DNA of 38,693 nucleotides, from positions 1 to 38,693 of the forward strand of contig CAZSQB010000004.1 of NCBI GenBank assembly GCA_964608945.1, given 5' to 3'. Of this stretch, positions 21,966 through 30,150 are shown piece by piece. The notes beneath the pieces were generated by a model, which saw only the letters and a list, made by a program, of their open reading frames with translations, did not search any database and had not been told where the DNA came from. Numbering within the stretch: position 1 is the first letter of the stretch; every line of letters begins with the position of its first letter. The DNA is from CAYWEP01 sp964608945 (lineage in GTDB: Bacteria; Patescibacteriota; Microgenomatia; Levybacterales; UBA12049). A program made the translations under genes and the position numbers.

Positions 21966-22250
21966 ATGGATACCTTATTTAACGTCAATCAGGCAGCATT
22001 TATTCTAAAAGTCCACCCGCTCACAATCAGGCGGTATATCAAAGAAGGAAGGCTCAATGCAGTAAAAGTGGGTGGCAATGTCCGCATTAAAGAATCAGAA
22101 CTCCAGGAGTTTAATAAAGACTTTAAGCCCAACGAGCAACCAAAGCAGGCATCTCCCAAAATCAAGATTCAACCAGCTAAGAAATTCAATATCGAGGATC
22201 CTTTCTTACGCCTGAAAGGTCGCGGAGCTAGCCTACACCTGACAACTTAA
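21966..22250 (+). CDS. Excisionase-type HTH protein, probable antitoxin or regulator
   Basis: 94 residues. The N-terminal half is a helix-turn-helix (FNVNQAAFILKVHPLTIRRY, IKEGRLNAVKVGGNVRI, KESELQEF). The C-terminal half is Lys/Pro/Gln-rich (PNEQPKQASPKIKIQPAKKF) and ends with a short hydrophobic segment. It lies 7 bases upstream of a PIN-like gene, the layout of a toxin-antitoxin pair in which the small DNA-binding protein neutralises the PIN protein. Confidence 0.75.
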   Translation: MDTLFNVNQAAFILKVHPLTIRRYIKEGRLNAVKVGGNVRIKESELQEFNKDFKPNEQPKQASPKIKIQPAKKFNIEDPFLRLKGRGASLHLTT

Positions 22251-22260
22251 GTGACTTATG
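22244..22260. repeat. AACTTAAGTGACTT repeat abutting the PIN start codon
   Basis: The short palindromic repeat ends in ACTTATG, with ATG as the start codon, as at the delta-subunit and ndk genes. It overlaps the HTH stop codon. Confidence 0.5.
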
Positions 22261-22683
22261 CCAATACTCAGCAAAAAGGTCTTTCTCACAGCATCTGCCA
22301 TGCTGGCATTTATTGACCGTGCTCACCCCAAATATGAGCAGGCGTCAGCATACTTTCGCTTCTTTTCGGAGGAAGAATATATCTTATTCACAGATACGCT
22401 CAACCTTATTGAAACCTACAATCAGCTCTACAAAGACATTAGCCCATCGCTGGCAAAAGATTTTCTCCGAACTATTGCCTTAAGCGGAATTAATGTAATG
22501 TACCACGATGCACTAGATAGTAAGGCAGCGCTGAAAGCGTTGGTGAACTTTCAGTCAACTGAGCTAACCTATTCCCAAGCGCTGATGCAGGTTCTCGCTG
22601 AGAGACGAGGCGTGCCACAGATCTATACGTTTGATTATATTCATTTCTTGTTCGGACTGAGCCAATTTTATCTTCCAATTTAA
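22258..22683 (+). CDS. PIN-like domain protein with degenerate active site
   Basis: 141 residues, typical PIN length. The start VFLTASAMLAFIDRAHPKYE lines up with the VDTSAWLAL.DRDDPHH.. opening of PIN nucleases, but the first catalytic Asp is replaced by Thr. The central LNLIETYNQL keeps the conserved Glu, the third acidic position reads SQALMQVLAERRG instead of D, and TFDYIHF keeps the C-terminal Asp. PIN toxins are metal-dependent RNases; with two of four acidic residues missing this copy may be inactive or diverged. It follows an HTH gene by 7 bases, and its ATG directly abuts an ACTT repeat. Its stop overlaps the convergent glycosyltransferase stop within TTAA. Confidence 0.65.
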   Translation: MPILSKKVFLTASAMLAFIDRAHPKYEQASAYFRFFSEEEYILFTDTLNLIETYNQLYKDISPSLAKDFLRTIALSGINVMYHDALDSKAALKALVNFQSTELTYSQALMQVLAERRGVPQIYTFDYIHFLFGLSQFYLPI

Positions 22684-23765
22684 TGCTGAGGGTTAAGGAG
22701 TTTTTTGTAGACGGCTTCGTAGCCATCGACCATTTTCTCCACAGTGAATTTTTCCTCTATCCTTTTTCTGCACGCTTCCCGGCTAATCTCGCCAATGCGT
22801 TTTACTGCACTGATGAGGCCTGCAACCCCGACATCTTTAATCTGATAACCATCAGAACTTGCCGAATTTTCTCTGACGACAAAGCCTGTCACTCCATCCT
22901 TGAGCAACTCTGAAACACTCCCCCTGTTATAAGCAATAACCGGCGTACCACAGGCCATAGACTCTGCCATGACAAGTCCAAATGGTTCTTCCCAATGAAT
23001 CGGGTAGAGCGTGCAATACGCTCCTTCGTATACGGCAGCTTTCTTTGAGGCCTCAATTTCACCCTGATACGTAACAAGCTTGTTGTCAATGAGAGGCTTT
23101 ACCGTTGTCTCAAAATATTCTTTTTCTGTGTCATCGATAGCACCAAAAATCCGCAAAGGCATGTTCAGCCGGTAGGCAGCTTCAATCGCATCGACTGGAC
23201 CTTTTTTGTCAGTTATCCGACCAAACCACAACAGATACTTCCCTTTGTTAGGCGCAAAAGGAAACTCTGCCATATCTATGCCATTATAAACAGTTGCGAT
23301 ATAATTAAGCTCTGCCAAATCCTTGCGCTGGTTATTGCTGATTGAGATAAAATTGTGGTTCTTAAATCGCTTAAGGGTGTGTATTTTCTCCTCAGTCGTA
23401 TACTCTTTGTTGTAGGAGCCATGGATAGTATGCACAACGGGTGTTTTAACCAAATGCGAAAGAAACATTGCATAATACTGGGCATGGGTATGGATAATGT
23501 CAAATTCCTGCGCTCGTTCAAAGCACTCGATGTAGTGAAGGAGCGGGTGCAAGGCATCGCCTTTGATCGTACCGCTGTTGCCCAAGGCTTGCTTAAAGAC
23601 GGAAAAGAGTTTTGCAGAAGTCTTCGAGTCGCCTGAGGCAAAAAGGGTCACATCATGCCCTCTTTTGACCAATTCTTCAGTTAGGGAGTGAACAATCACT
23701 TCGGTCCCACCATACCCTTTTGGCGGGACAGGCAACCACGGCGGCGCAAGCTGTGCTATTTTCAT
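22680..23765 (-). CDS. GT4-family glycosyltransferase
   Basis: 361 residues with a GT-B fold. The N-terminal domain has the donor-loop GGTEVIVHSLTEELVKRGHD and FDIIHTHAQYYAMF. The C-terminal domain has YLLWFGRITDKKGP and the EX7E nucleotide-sugar motif in EEPFGLVMAESMACGTPVIA. Retaining GT4 enzymes transfer sugars from nucleotide donors to glycans or lipids at the inner membrane face. First of three tandem GT4 genes on this strand (23867, 25059) with a WecG-type gene upstream, so a surface polysaccharide or glycolipid pathway is likely. Acceptor and sugar are unknown. Confidence 0.9.
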   Translation of the reverse strand: MKIAQLAPPWLPVPPKGYGGTEVIVHSLTEELVKRGHDVTLFASGDSKTSAKLFSVFKQALGNSGTIKGDALHPLLHYIECFERAQEFDIIHTHAQYYAMFLSHLVKTPVVHTIHGSYNKEYTTEEKIHTLKRFKNHNFISISNNQRKDLAELNYIATVYNGIDMAEFPFAPNKGKYLLWFGRITDKKGPVDAIEAAYRLNMPLRIFGAIDDTEKEYFETTVKPLIDNKLVTYQGEIEASKKAAVYEGAYCTLYPIHWEEPFGLVMAESMACGTPVIAYNRGSVSELLKDGVTGFVVRENSASSDGYQIKDVGVAGLISAVKRIGEISREACRKRIEEKFTVEKMVDGYEAVYKKLLNPQH

Positions 23766-23794
23766 AGTTCGATTTCACTCACTATAATCCATTC

Positions 23795-23850
23795 GAGTCC
23801 TTTCAGGGCTTCGACTGAGCTCAGCCGAAGTCTCGCTCAGGATCATAGTA
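23795..23850. repeat. TTCGACTGAGCTCAGCCGAAG intergenic palindrome
   Basis: A GGGCTTCGACTGAGCTCAG-type element common in CPR and other genomes, with arms CTTCG..GAGCTC..CGAAG. It fills the spacer between two GT4 genes. A relative lies at 26262-26335. Confidence 0.6.
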
Positions 23851-23866
23851 CCACTATAGCATAAGC

Positions 23867-24937
23867 TTAGCCGATTTTTTGGAGCGCTTTTTCGTAATCA
23901 TCGATCATCTTCCCTATCGTAAACTTCTCCGCAACATGCTTTCGACACGTCTCTCGAGATATAGTATCTATATTGTGTAGTTTTTCTACCATTTGATCGA
24001 TATCTTCTACTACAAACCCTGTACTATTATCAACTACTACCTCCGATACTGCGCCTTTGTTAAACGCGACAACCGGCGTTCCGCAGCTCATCGCCTCGAT
24101 CATCACAAGTCCAAACGGCTCATCCCAGGCAATCGGAAAAATAAAGGCTTTTGCTTCCTGGTAAAGCTTGAGTTTTTCTGCAAAACTAATTTCACCAATA
24201 TAGGTAACGCCTGCTTTATCAATTAAAGCTTTTAATTCAGCAAAATAATCTGGCTGGCCAATTTTACCAGACAGAATAAGCTTCATCCCGGCTTTTTTCG
24301 CAACCTCGATTGCTGCTTTCTGATTCTTGTGCCTGGCAATTGACCCCATCATCAAAACATAGTCTTTGGGAACTGGATTAAACGAATACTTTTCTATATC
24401 AACGCCATTATAAACCGTGGCTAGATAGTTCAGATCGGGAAAATCTTTGCGTTGGGCATTGCTGATGATAACAACATGCGTTTTATACGAACGGAACAGA
24501 TCGGCTAACTCTGGAAAGAGGTTTAAGTGCATCACAGTGACAAAGGGTTTATGCAAAAGTTTGGCAACTGGCAAAAAGATTGCCTCCCCGCGCATGTTAT
24601 TGAGGATCACGTCATACTCGTCTTGGTGGTCAATCAATACGCCTGCAGATTGTGAAAGATAGGCAATTTCTAATCGCAGCTTTCGAGATGACTCGACTTT
24701 CGTCGGATCAAACTGAGCTTCTTTTGCTGATCCGGAAACTAAATTCCCCTCGCCTACCTCGATGACCTGCACTTCTGTATCTTTGAAGTGTTCTTTTGTC
24801 CCCTTGGCAGCGACGAGGAGCACATCGTGTCCTTTTTGGGATAGGCCAACTGCCTGATGATAGGCGATCCACTCGGTTCCTCCCTGCCCTGGTGGCGGCA
24901 CTGGTAAGGCAACAGAGCCGAGGATAGCGATCTTCAT
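23867..24937 (-). CDS. GT4-family glycosyltransferase
   Basis: 356 residues, closely related to the preceding gene. GT-B signatures are PPPGQGGTEWIAYHQAVGLS, YVLMMGSIARHKNQK and DEPFGLVMIEAMSCGTPVVA (EX7E). The pair probably arose by duplication, since both share the N-terminal GGTE loop, the LNYLATVYNG(V/I)D segment and the EKFT(I/V)xKMxDxYE C-terminus. It likely adds a different sugar in the same glycan. Confidence 0.9.
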   Translation of the reverse strand: MKIAILGSVALPVPPPGQGGTEWIAYHQAVGLSQKGHDVLLVAAKGTKEHFKDTEVQVIEVGEGNLVSGSAKEAQFDPTKVESSRKLRLEIAYLSQSAGVLIDHQDEYDVILNNMRGEAIFLPVAKLLHKPFVTVMHLNLFPELADLFRSYKTHVVIISNAQRKDFPDLNYLATVYNGVDIEKYSFNPVPKDYVLMMGSIARHKNQKAAIEVAKKAGMKLILSGKIGQPDYFAELKALIDKAGVTYIGEISFAEKLKLYQEAKAFIFPIAWDEPFGLVMIEAMSCGTPVVAFNKGAVSEVVVDNSTGFVVEDIDQMVEKLHNIDTISRETCRKHVAEKFTIGKMIDDYEKALQKIG

Positions 24938-25058
24938 ATTTGACGGTAGATGGTCGAAGATGGAATATAGAATTTTGAAAGTAGAAATAGAGAGTAGAAT
25001 TATCTATCTTCCAGCTTCTATCTTCAATAGCCTACCTTCTACATTCTATCATCTATCT
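24938..25058. repeat. GACGGTAGATGG-type inverted repeat between GT4 genes
   Basis: A GTAGATGGTCGAAGATGG arm faces CATTCTATCATCTATCTTC. It is the same family as 16923-17052 and abuts the start codon of the downstream (minus-strand) GT4 gene. Confidence 0.65.
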
Positions 25059-26225
25059 TCAAACTCTGTCTTTTTTTCTAAACTCCTCATACATACTCTC
25101 AAATCGCTTGGATATCTCAGCCCAAGTAAAACGATCAACGATGGTCTGCCGTGCCCGCTCGCCCATTTTCCGACGAAGCTCGTCGTTTTTGAGGAGCATA
25201 TTTACTTTCTCAGCAATCTCTTTTGCGTTTCTGGGTCTGACGAACAAACCATTCACGCCGTCTTTCACAGCCAATGGGATTCCGCCTTTTCTCGTCACGA
25301 CAACTGGTGTTTTGGTCGCCATTGCCTCCAAAACAACAAGTCCCAATGGCTCATCCCAAACACTCGGCACCACGACGACGTCTGCCCGATAGTTAAGCTT
25401 CACGAGCTCGCCATTGCCGACATAGCCTATGAATCGGACATTTTGTGCTTTGAGGTTTCTAACCTGATCTTGTAAATTACGCCGCTCCGGCCCATCCCCT
25501 GCAATGATCACGACACCGTCAATTTTTTTTGCCGCCTGGATGAGATACTTTACTCCTTTATAACGAGTCAGTTTTCCCGAGAACAAAATAACTTTTTTCC
25601 CTGTAAGATCATATTTTCTCTCTATATCTCTCGTATCAATATGTGATGGAAAAAGCGACATGTCAATTCCTCCTGGAATCACGCGCGTTTGCCGATGGAA
25701 GGTATCGCCGAGCACCTGCTCCATCCAGTCCCTGGTCCAGAAGCTATTTGGTACAATCCGTGCAGCCTTGTGCAATGCCTCAGCGGTGAGATATGGATAC
25801 CGGCTGTCGTTTTGCAGCGTTGGTAGCTCAGAGCCGTGCACCGTAACAATAAAATTAAGCCTGTAGGCAATCTTGATAAAACGCGCAATCCAGGAAAGCG
25901 GCATAAGATGATGTACATGGATGATCTCGGGAAAAAAATCATTGACCGCTTGAACAATCGTCTTAAAGTACGCAAGGTAATTGGCTGAAAGTTCTTTACC
26001 TCCCACTTTGGTATATAACTGGCAGTTTGGCCACTCGGGGTGTCCGGTGAAGGCAATTTTGACAGGAAGATCAACGATATAACTTTTAACGCCGGGAATC
26101 TTCCTTCTGTCCGGCACAACGATTGCTACCTCATGCCGACGCGCAATCTCCTTGGCAAGTTCTCTGGCATAGGTTCCCGAGCCTGAGCCATACAATGGAA
26201 ACATCTGGAGATATAGGACTTTCAT
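25059..26225 (-). CDS. GT4-family glycosyltransferase
   Basis: 388 residues. The N-terminus is MKVLYLQMFPLYGSGSGTYA. The glycogen-synthase-like C-terminal domain has VILFSGKLTRYKGVKYLI and DEPLGLVVLEAMATKTPVVV (EX7E), ending in the common RFTWAEISKRFESMYEEF tail. It is more diverged from the other two. It probably acts in the same envelope glycan pathway. It shares the leader ATCGAACTATG with the gene at 23765. Confidence 0.9.
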   Translation of the reverse strand: MKVLYLQMFPLYGSGSGTYARELAKEIARRHEVAIVVPDRRKIPGVKSYIVDLPVKIAFTGHPEWPNCQLYTKVGGKELSANYLAYFKTIVQAVNDFFPEIIHVHHLMPLSWIARFIKIAYRLNFIVTVHGSELPTLQNDSRYPYLTAEALHKAARIVPNSFWTRDWMEQVLGDTFHRQTRVIPGGIDMSLFPSHIDTRDIERKYDLTGKKVILFSGKLTRYKGVKYLIQAAKKIDGVVIIAGDGPERRNLQDQVRNLKAQNVRFIGYVGNGELVKLNYRADVVVVPSVWDEPLGLVVLEAMATKTPVVVTRKGGIPLAVKDGVNGLFVRPRNAKEIAEKVNMLLKNDELRRKMGERARQTIVDRFTWAEISKRFESMYEEFRKKDRV

Positions 26226-26261
26226 AGTTCGATAAACTCATACTTCGATTGCACTCAGCAT

Positions 26262-26335
26262 CCTCAAATCCTGAGCTAGTCGAAGGACTATTGCCCTGAG
26301 CGATCCGCCAGCTGGCGGAGAGTCGAATGGGCATA
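26262..26335. repeat. Composite palindromic repeat upstream of GT4 gene
   Basis: It includes CCTGAGCTAGTCGAAGGACT and CCGCCAGCTGGCGG, two palindromic units of types found widely in CPR genomes. It sits about 40 bases upstream of the GT4 start. Confidence 0.55.
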
Positions 26336-26399
26336 GTCGCGCAATTATAGCATACGGGCAACATCAAACGAAATTCAAGTAAGAATTTATGTCAGGTGA

Positions 26400-27149
26400 C
26401 TACCGTCTTCTGTGTTCTGTGATCCGTTCTCTGAGAATGAGGATTACAAACTCTAGCAACGCAAGCTGCCTTTTTATTCGCCATGGTTGCCTTACCAGCC
26501 GATAAAGCCACTCAAGGCCAAGTGTGCGGAGAAACCCAGGCGCTCTCGTCAGCCTTCCACTTATATAATCAAATGCACCACCAACGCCAATCATCACTCT
26601 CGCCGGCACTCTCCCTATGTGCTCAGCCATCCACTGCTCTTGTCTGGGAAAACCGAAGGCGACGAAAAGGATGTCGATGCTTGAAGGTAGATGATGGAAG
26701 GTAGATGATGGATTTTTGAGGGTAGAAGCTGGCCACTCAGGCCCTGCAAACCCAACTTTCAACCCGGGATATTTCTTACTCAAGCACTCAGCAGTCTTCT
26801 CTGCTACGTTTTGTCTGCCGCCTAAAAATCCTACCGTTATAGGCTTTTTTATACTCTCTTTACAAAGTGCATCGACCAAATCAGTGCCAGTGATCCGTTC
26901 CTTGAAAGGTTTCCCCAAAATCTTACCGGCCATTGTCACGCCGACGCCGTCAGGTAAGCCTAAACGAGCAGTATTGAGTACTGTTTGAAATGACTTGTGT
27001 TTGTGGGAAAATACCAATATCTCAGGATTCGGGGTAACGATAAAATAGGGTTTCTTCTTTTCTTCTAACGTTTTGAGGATATACTCCAGGATATCTTGCT
27101 TCGTTGCATTTGTTATTCCAACATCAAGGATAATATTTTTGTTTAACAT
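26400..27149 (-). CDS. WecG/TagA/CpsF-family glycosyltransferase (GT26)
   Basis: 249 residues from ATG 27149, preceded by AGGAAA; the TTG at 27191 is unlikely. Motifs are ILDVGITNATKQDILEYI, TPNPEILVF, RLGLPDGVGVTMAGK, KERITGTDLV, LGGRQNVAEKTAECL, VAFGFPRQEQWM and RVMIGVGGAFDYISG. The family adds N-acetylmannosamine or related sugars to undecaprenyl-linked intermediates for teichoic acid, capsule or common antigen. A repeat-derived, Pro/Ser-rich insert (residues near PASTLKNPSSTFHHLPSS) separates GPEW from DILFVAFG, which normally lie close. It is upstream of the three GT4 genes on the same strand. Confidence 0.9.
   Translation of the reverse strand: MLNKNIILDVGITNATKQDILEYILKTLEEKKKPYFIVTPNPEILVFSHKHKSFQTVLNTARLGLPDGVGVTMAGKILGKPFKERITGTDLVDALCKESIKKPITVGFLGGRQNVAEKTAECLSKKYPGLKVGFAGPEWPASTLKNPSSTFHHLPSSIDILFVAFGFPRQEQWMAEHIGRVPARVMIGVGGAFDYISGRLTRAPGFLRTLGLEWLYRLVRQPWRIKRQLALLEFVILILRERITEHRRR
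26680..26732. repeat. GGTAGATGATGGAA repeat inserted in frame in the WecG-type gene
   Basis: Two GGTAGATGATGG units plus GAGGGTAGAAGCTGG belong to the 16923-17052 family. The insertion keeps the frame and adds about 17 residues between conserved motifs. Confidence 0.65.
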
Positions 27150-27479
27150 ATGTATTTTCCTATAGACAGTTTTTCGTAAATTGTCTATCAAGCTTTTATC
27201 TTATTTTCGTTCATTTTACCTATTCAATATTTAGCTAGTAATTGTTATACTCTAAAGCTAAAAAATAAAATATTTTTATTACCTAAAAATATATTACTAT
27301 AGTACTCATTTCTTGTGAAAATAACCTAATCGTTGCTTTCACAAGTCAGGGTAAAAATGGAAAAAGAGATAATATAGGACGAAACCATAAATTTCAAATT
27401 TCTAATATCCAATTTCTAATTTCCAATACTTTCTCTACTCATTTGAAATTTGGCATTTGAAATTGGTAATTATTGGAAA
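27150..27479. other. AT-rich intergenic stretch with inverted repeats
   Basis: No gene seen. The left part is very AT-rich and may hold a promoter for the WecG-type gene. The right part (27390-27480) carries AAATTTCTAATATCCAATTT-type units facing CATTTGAAATTTGGCATTTG, the same family as the insert in galT. Confidence 0.45.
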
Positions 27480-28532
27480 TTACCTTCGGTTGATTCCCCT
27501 CTTGTATAGCTCTATGTTCTCCATCGCAACGCCTGTACCTCGGGCAACGCAGAGTAGTGCATCCTCGGCAACATGACACGGGACCCCAGTGATCTGGGTC
27601 ATCAGCTTATCAAGATTAGTCAGCAAAGACGTTCCACCACTCATAACAATACCTTTATCAATAATGTCACTTGCCAGCTCAGGAGGGCATTGCTCAAGTG
27701 CCTCTTTTGCTCCCTCTATGATTTCCAAAAGCACAGGCTTTATTGCTTCATTCACTTGCGCTTCGGTGAGCGTTATGGTTCTAGGAAGGCCTGAGATACT
27801 ATCGCGTCCACGAATCTCCATTGATTTCAATCCGGATTCGGAAGCATCACCCTTCTTGTAAGCTTCGGGTAACACTGCGTTGGCAAGTTCTATCTTAATC
27901 GTCTCAGCAGTTGTTTCGCCGACCAGCAGGTTAAATTTTTTCTGCGTATACTTGGCAATAGCCTCGTCTATCTTATTCCCCGCAACCCGAATAGAACTAT
28001 GAACCACGACGCCACCAAGCGAGATCACCGCAGATTCAGTTGATCCACCACCGATATTCACGATCATATGTCCTGCCGGCTGAGCAATCGGCACGCGCGC
28101 TCCTATGGCAGCAGCAAGCGGCTCATCGATAAGATACGCAACCTTTGCCCCAGCAGACATCGTCGCGTCAAGGACTGCTCGCCTTTCCACTTGGGTTACG
28201 CCAGATGGGATACACACCATCACCTCAGGCTTAAGAAAACGAGATCTCCCACAAGCTTTATCAATAAAATAAGACAGCATTGCCTCTGTAATCGTATAGT
28301 CAGCAATAACGCCATCTCGAAGCGGTCGTTGGGCAACGACATTGCCAGGAGTGCGCCCGAGCATTTCTTTTGCCTCTCTCCCAACAGCAACGACACGATT
28401 GTCCTCGGCAGTCACAGCAACGACAGTTGGTTCATTGAGCACAATCCCCTCACCAACTAGATACACGAGGGTATTTGCGGTACCTAGGTCTATGCCGATT
28501 TTTTTGGAGGTAGGCAGTGAAAAGGAAATCAT
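27480..28532 (-). CDS. mreB: Rod-shape-determining protein MreB
   Basis: 350 residues, standard length. Actin-fold signatures are GIDLGTANTLVYLVGEGIVL (phosphate 1), VCIPSGVTQVERRAVLDAT, IDEPLAAAIGA (connect 1), MIVNIGGGSTESAVISLGGV (phosphate 2) and GIVMSGGTSLLTNLD (adenosine). MreB forms membrane-bound filaments that direct cell-wall synthesis. Conserved phosphate-2 G-G-G-x-T is intact. It stands alone, without mreC or mreD next to it in this window, downstream of a clear promoter, and close to envelope glycan genes. Confidence 0.97.
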   Translation of the reverse strand: MISFSLPTSKKIGIDLGTANTLVYLVGEGIVLNEPTVVAVTAEDNRVVAVGREAKEMLGRTPGNVVAQRPLRDGVIADYTITEAMLSYFIDKACGRSRFLKPEVMVCIPSGVTQVERRAVLDATMSAGAKVAYLIDEPLAAAIGARVPIAQPAGHMIVNIGGGSTESAVISLGGVVVHSSIRVAGNKIDEAIAKYTQKKFNLLVGETTAETIKIELANAVLPEAYKKGDASESGLKSMEIRGRDSISGLPRTITLTEAQVNEAIKPVLLEIIEGAKEALEQCPPELASDIIDKGIVMSGGTSLLTNLDKLMTQITGVPCHVAEDALLCVARGTGVAMENIELYKRGINRR

Positions 28533-28542
28533 GGTGAATTTT

Positions 28543-28582
28543 CATAAGTCACTTAGGCAACTTAAGTCACTTAGGCAACTTA
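28543..28582. repeat. Tandem AAGT(C)ACTTAGGCAACTT repeats upstream of mreB
   Basis: Two tandem units of CAAGTCACTTAGGCAACTTA lie in the mreB leader. Read on the minus strand the last ends in ACTTATG, but this ATG is out of frame with mreB, which starts 13 bases later. Confidence 0.6.
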
Positions 28583-28642
28583 TAAAGCGATCAAAGTATA
28601 TATAAACTCTATCATTTTTACTTCTGGGCTGCTTTATTCTCG

Positions 28643-28693
28643 ATTATAGCAACATGAAACTCTGTTGCAAGGGTTAAATTGACGCTGTATAAT
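28643..28693. promoter_or_regulatory. Back-to-back promoters sharing one palindromic -35 box
   Basis: TTGCAA (28665-28670) is its own reverse complement. On plus, TATAAT lies 17 bases downstream (28688-28693), facing the PEGA gene. On minus, TATAAT lies 16 bases away (28648-28643), facing mreB. Both -10 boxes are perfect, so the two genes likely compete for one -35. Confidence 0.65.
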
Positions 28694-28725
28694 TGTAAAT
28701 GCTTACAATAATCCTCACCCTTTTT

Positions 28726-28746
28726 CCCTCTCCCTGAGGGAGAGGG
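28726..28746. repeat. CCCTCTCCCT/AGGGAGAGGG palindrome
   Basis: A perfect 10-bp inverted repeat with a one-base centre, in the leader of the PEGA gene. The same arms occur inside the BtuF-like gene at 31753-31775. Confidence 0.75.
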
Positions 28747-28769
28747 AAAAATAGAGCAATAATTATTTT

Positions 28770-30110
28770 ATGAAAAAAAACGCCCATATTTCCTCAGACT
28801 TTACGACGATCCAATCTGGCAAGCCTGCGCTTGAGCCACCGACAAACCCAAACCACGGACCTCCTGAGGATGGCCGCGGCGTTATTCGCAAGCAAATCTT
28901 CTTCTCTTTTGCTGTTTTTCTCTTTTTAGCAATAACCACAATCGCTATTGTTCTTTACGGATCAGGCTACCGCTTTTCCTTTGACAACGGTCGACCAGAA
29001 GTTGCAAAAACAGGTATCCTGGTAACGACCAGTCTTCCCAATGGGGCTCAGGTATTTATTGATGATCACCTCACCACAGCGACTGATAACACGATTAACC
29101 TCACGCCTGGCGAGTACACGGTAAAAATATTCAAGGAAGGCTATTTTCCCTGGGAGAAAACGGTACGGATTCAAAAAGAGGTCGTCACCAAAGCAGAAGC
29201 GCTCCTCTTCCCTACGGCTCCAAAGCTTGAGAGCATTACGGCAACGGGTGTTTCAAATCCGATGCCTGACCCATCAGGCACAAAAATTGCTTATATCATT
29301 GCCGGGCAAGCTGTCCGAAAAAACGGCATCTATGTTTTTGACCTTACAGCCAATCCTGTTTTGTCTCTCCAGGGATCTGCAAAGCAGATCGTCGATGATA
29401 CGAATGGATTGTTCTCGCAATCCAGTTTTGCCTGGTCACCTGACGGGCAACAGCTGATTGCTTCTCTTTCGGGGGAGCTCGAAACGCCAACCTACTATCT
29501 CCTCAGCGCTCAGTCGCTGAATGATACCCCCCGCGATATCACCGCAGTCCTCACATCCTTACAAGAAGAGTGGCGGGCTGATATTGCGCAGAAAGACATA
29601 ACTCGTACCGACGGGCTTAAGGAACCACTCCAGAAAATGATAAAGGATAATTTCACCATTCTTGCCTGGTCACCTGATGATACAAGCTCAAAAATTCTCT
29701 ACAGAACGAAAAAAGACGCGATGCTTCCATTTATCATCAAGCCTCGGTTGATCGGCGTGGATATACTAAAAGAGGATCGCAAGATCAAACAAGATGGCGT
29801 CTATGTCTACGATACAAAAGAAGATACCAACTGGAAGATCCTCGATGGCCTTGCGAGCGACTGCACAATCGAGACTCCTGACTGTCAACTACCCCTGCGC
29901 TGGTTTCCAGATAGCAAGCATCTTATTTACGTACACGATAACAAGATCGATATTATGGAGTATGATGGGAGTAATCAAACCACAATTTATGCTGGGCCGT
30001 TCATTGACAACTATGTCTTCCCCTGGCCAAATGGATCAAAGATTGTTATTCTCACCAATCTTAATAACCTCAATATTCCCCCTAACCTTTATACGGTCTC
30101 GTTAAAATAG
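28770..30110 (+). CDS. PEGA-domain membrane protein with beta-propeller-like region
   Basis: 446 residues. A cytoplasmic Pro-rich N-terminus is followed by one membrane helix (about 47-70, FFSFAVFLFLAITTIAIVLY). Next is a PEGA domain (about 78-150, TSLPNGAQVFIDDHLTTATD, LTPGEYTVKIFKEGYFPW). The remainder has TolB/WD40-like repeats: MPDPSGTKIAYIIAGQ, FAWSPDGQQLIASLSG, LAWSPDDTSSKILY and LRWFPDSKHLIYVHDN. PEGA domains occur in surface or S-layer-associated proteins. It is likely an exported sensor or scaffold on the outside of the membrane. It is divergent from mreB with a shared -35 box. Function not known in detail. Confidence 0.85.
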   Translation: MKKNAHISSDFTTIQSGKPALEPPTNPNHGPPEDGRGVIRKQIFFSFAVFLFLAITTIAIVLYGSGYRFSFDNGRPEVAKTGILVTTSLPNGAQVFIDDHLTTATDNTINLTPGEYTVKIFKEGYFPWEKTVRIQKEVVTKAEALLFPTAPKLESITATGVSNPMPDPSGTKIAYIIAGQAVRKNGIYVFDLTANPVLSLQGSAKQIVDDTNGLFSQSSFAWSPDGQQLIASLSGELETPTYYLLSAQSLNDTPRDITAVLTSLQEEWRADIAQKDITRTDGLKEPLQKMIKDNFTILAWSPDDTSSKILYRTKKDAMLPFIIKPRLIGVDILKEDRKIKQDGVYVYDTKEDTNWKILDGLASDCTIETPDCQLPLRWFPDSKHLIYVHDNKIDIMEYDGSNQTTIYAGPFIDNYVFPWPNGSKIVILTNLNNLNIPPNLYTVSLK

Positions 30111-30150
30111 GTTGCTTAAAGTGCCTTAAGCTACTTAGGTGACCTATGCT
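30111..30150. repeat. GCTTAAAGTGCCTTAAGCTACTTAGGTGACC repeat between convergent genes
   Basis: A short AAGT/ACTT-type repeat of the family seen before delta, PIN and ndk genes. It lies between the ends of the PEGA and sortase genes and contributes the sortase stop codon. Confidence 0.5.

Noticed and set aside
17572..22250. Integrated phage or plasmid suggested by the excisionase-type HTH genes
   Set aside because: No integrase, structural or replication gene and no attachment-site pair is visible; these HTHs are also common as regulators and antitoxins.
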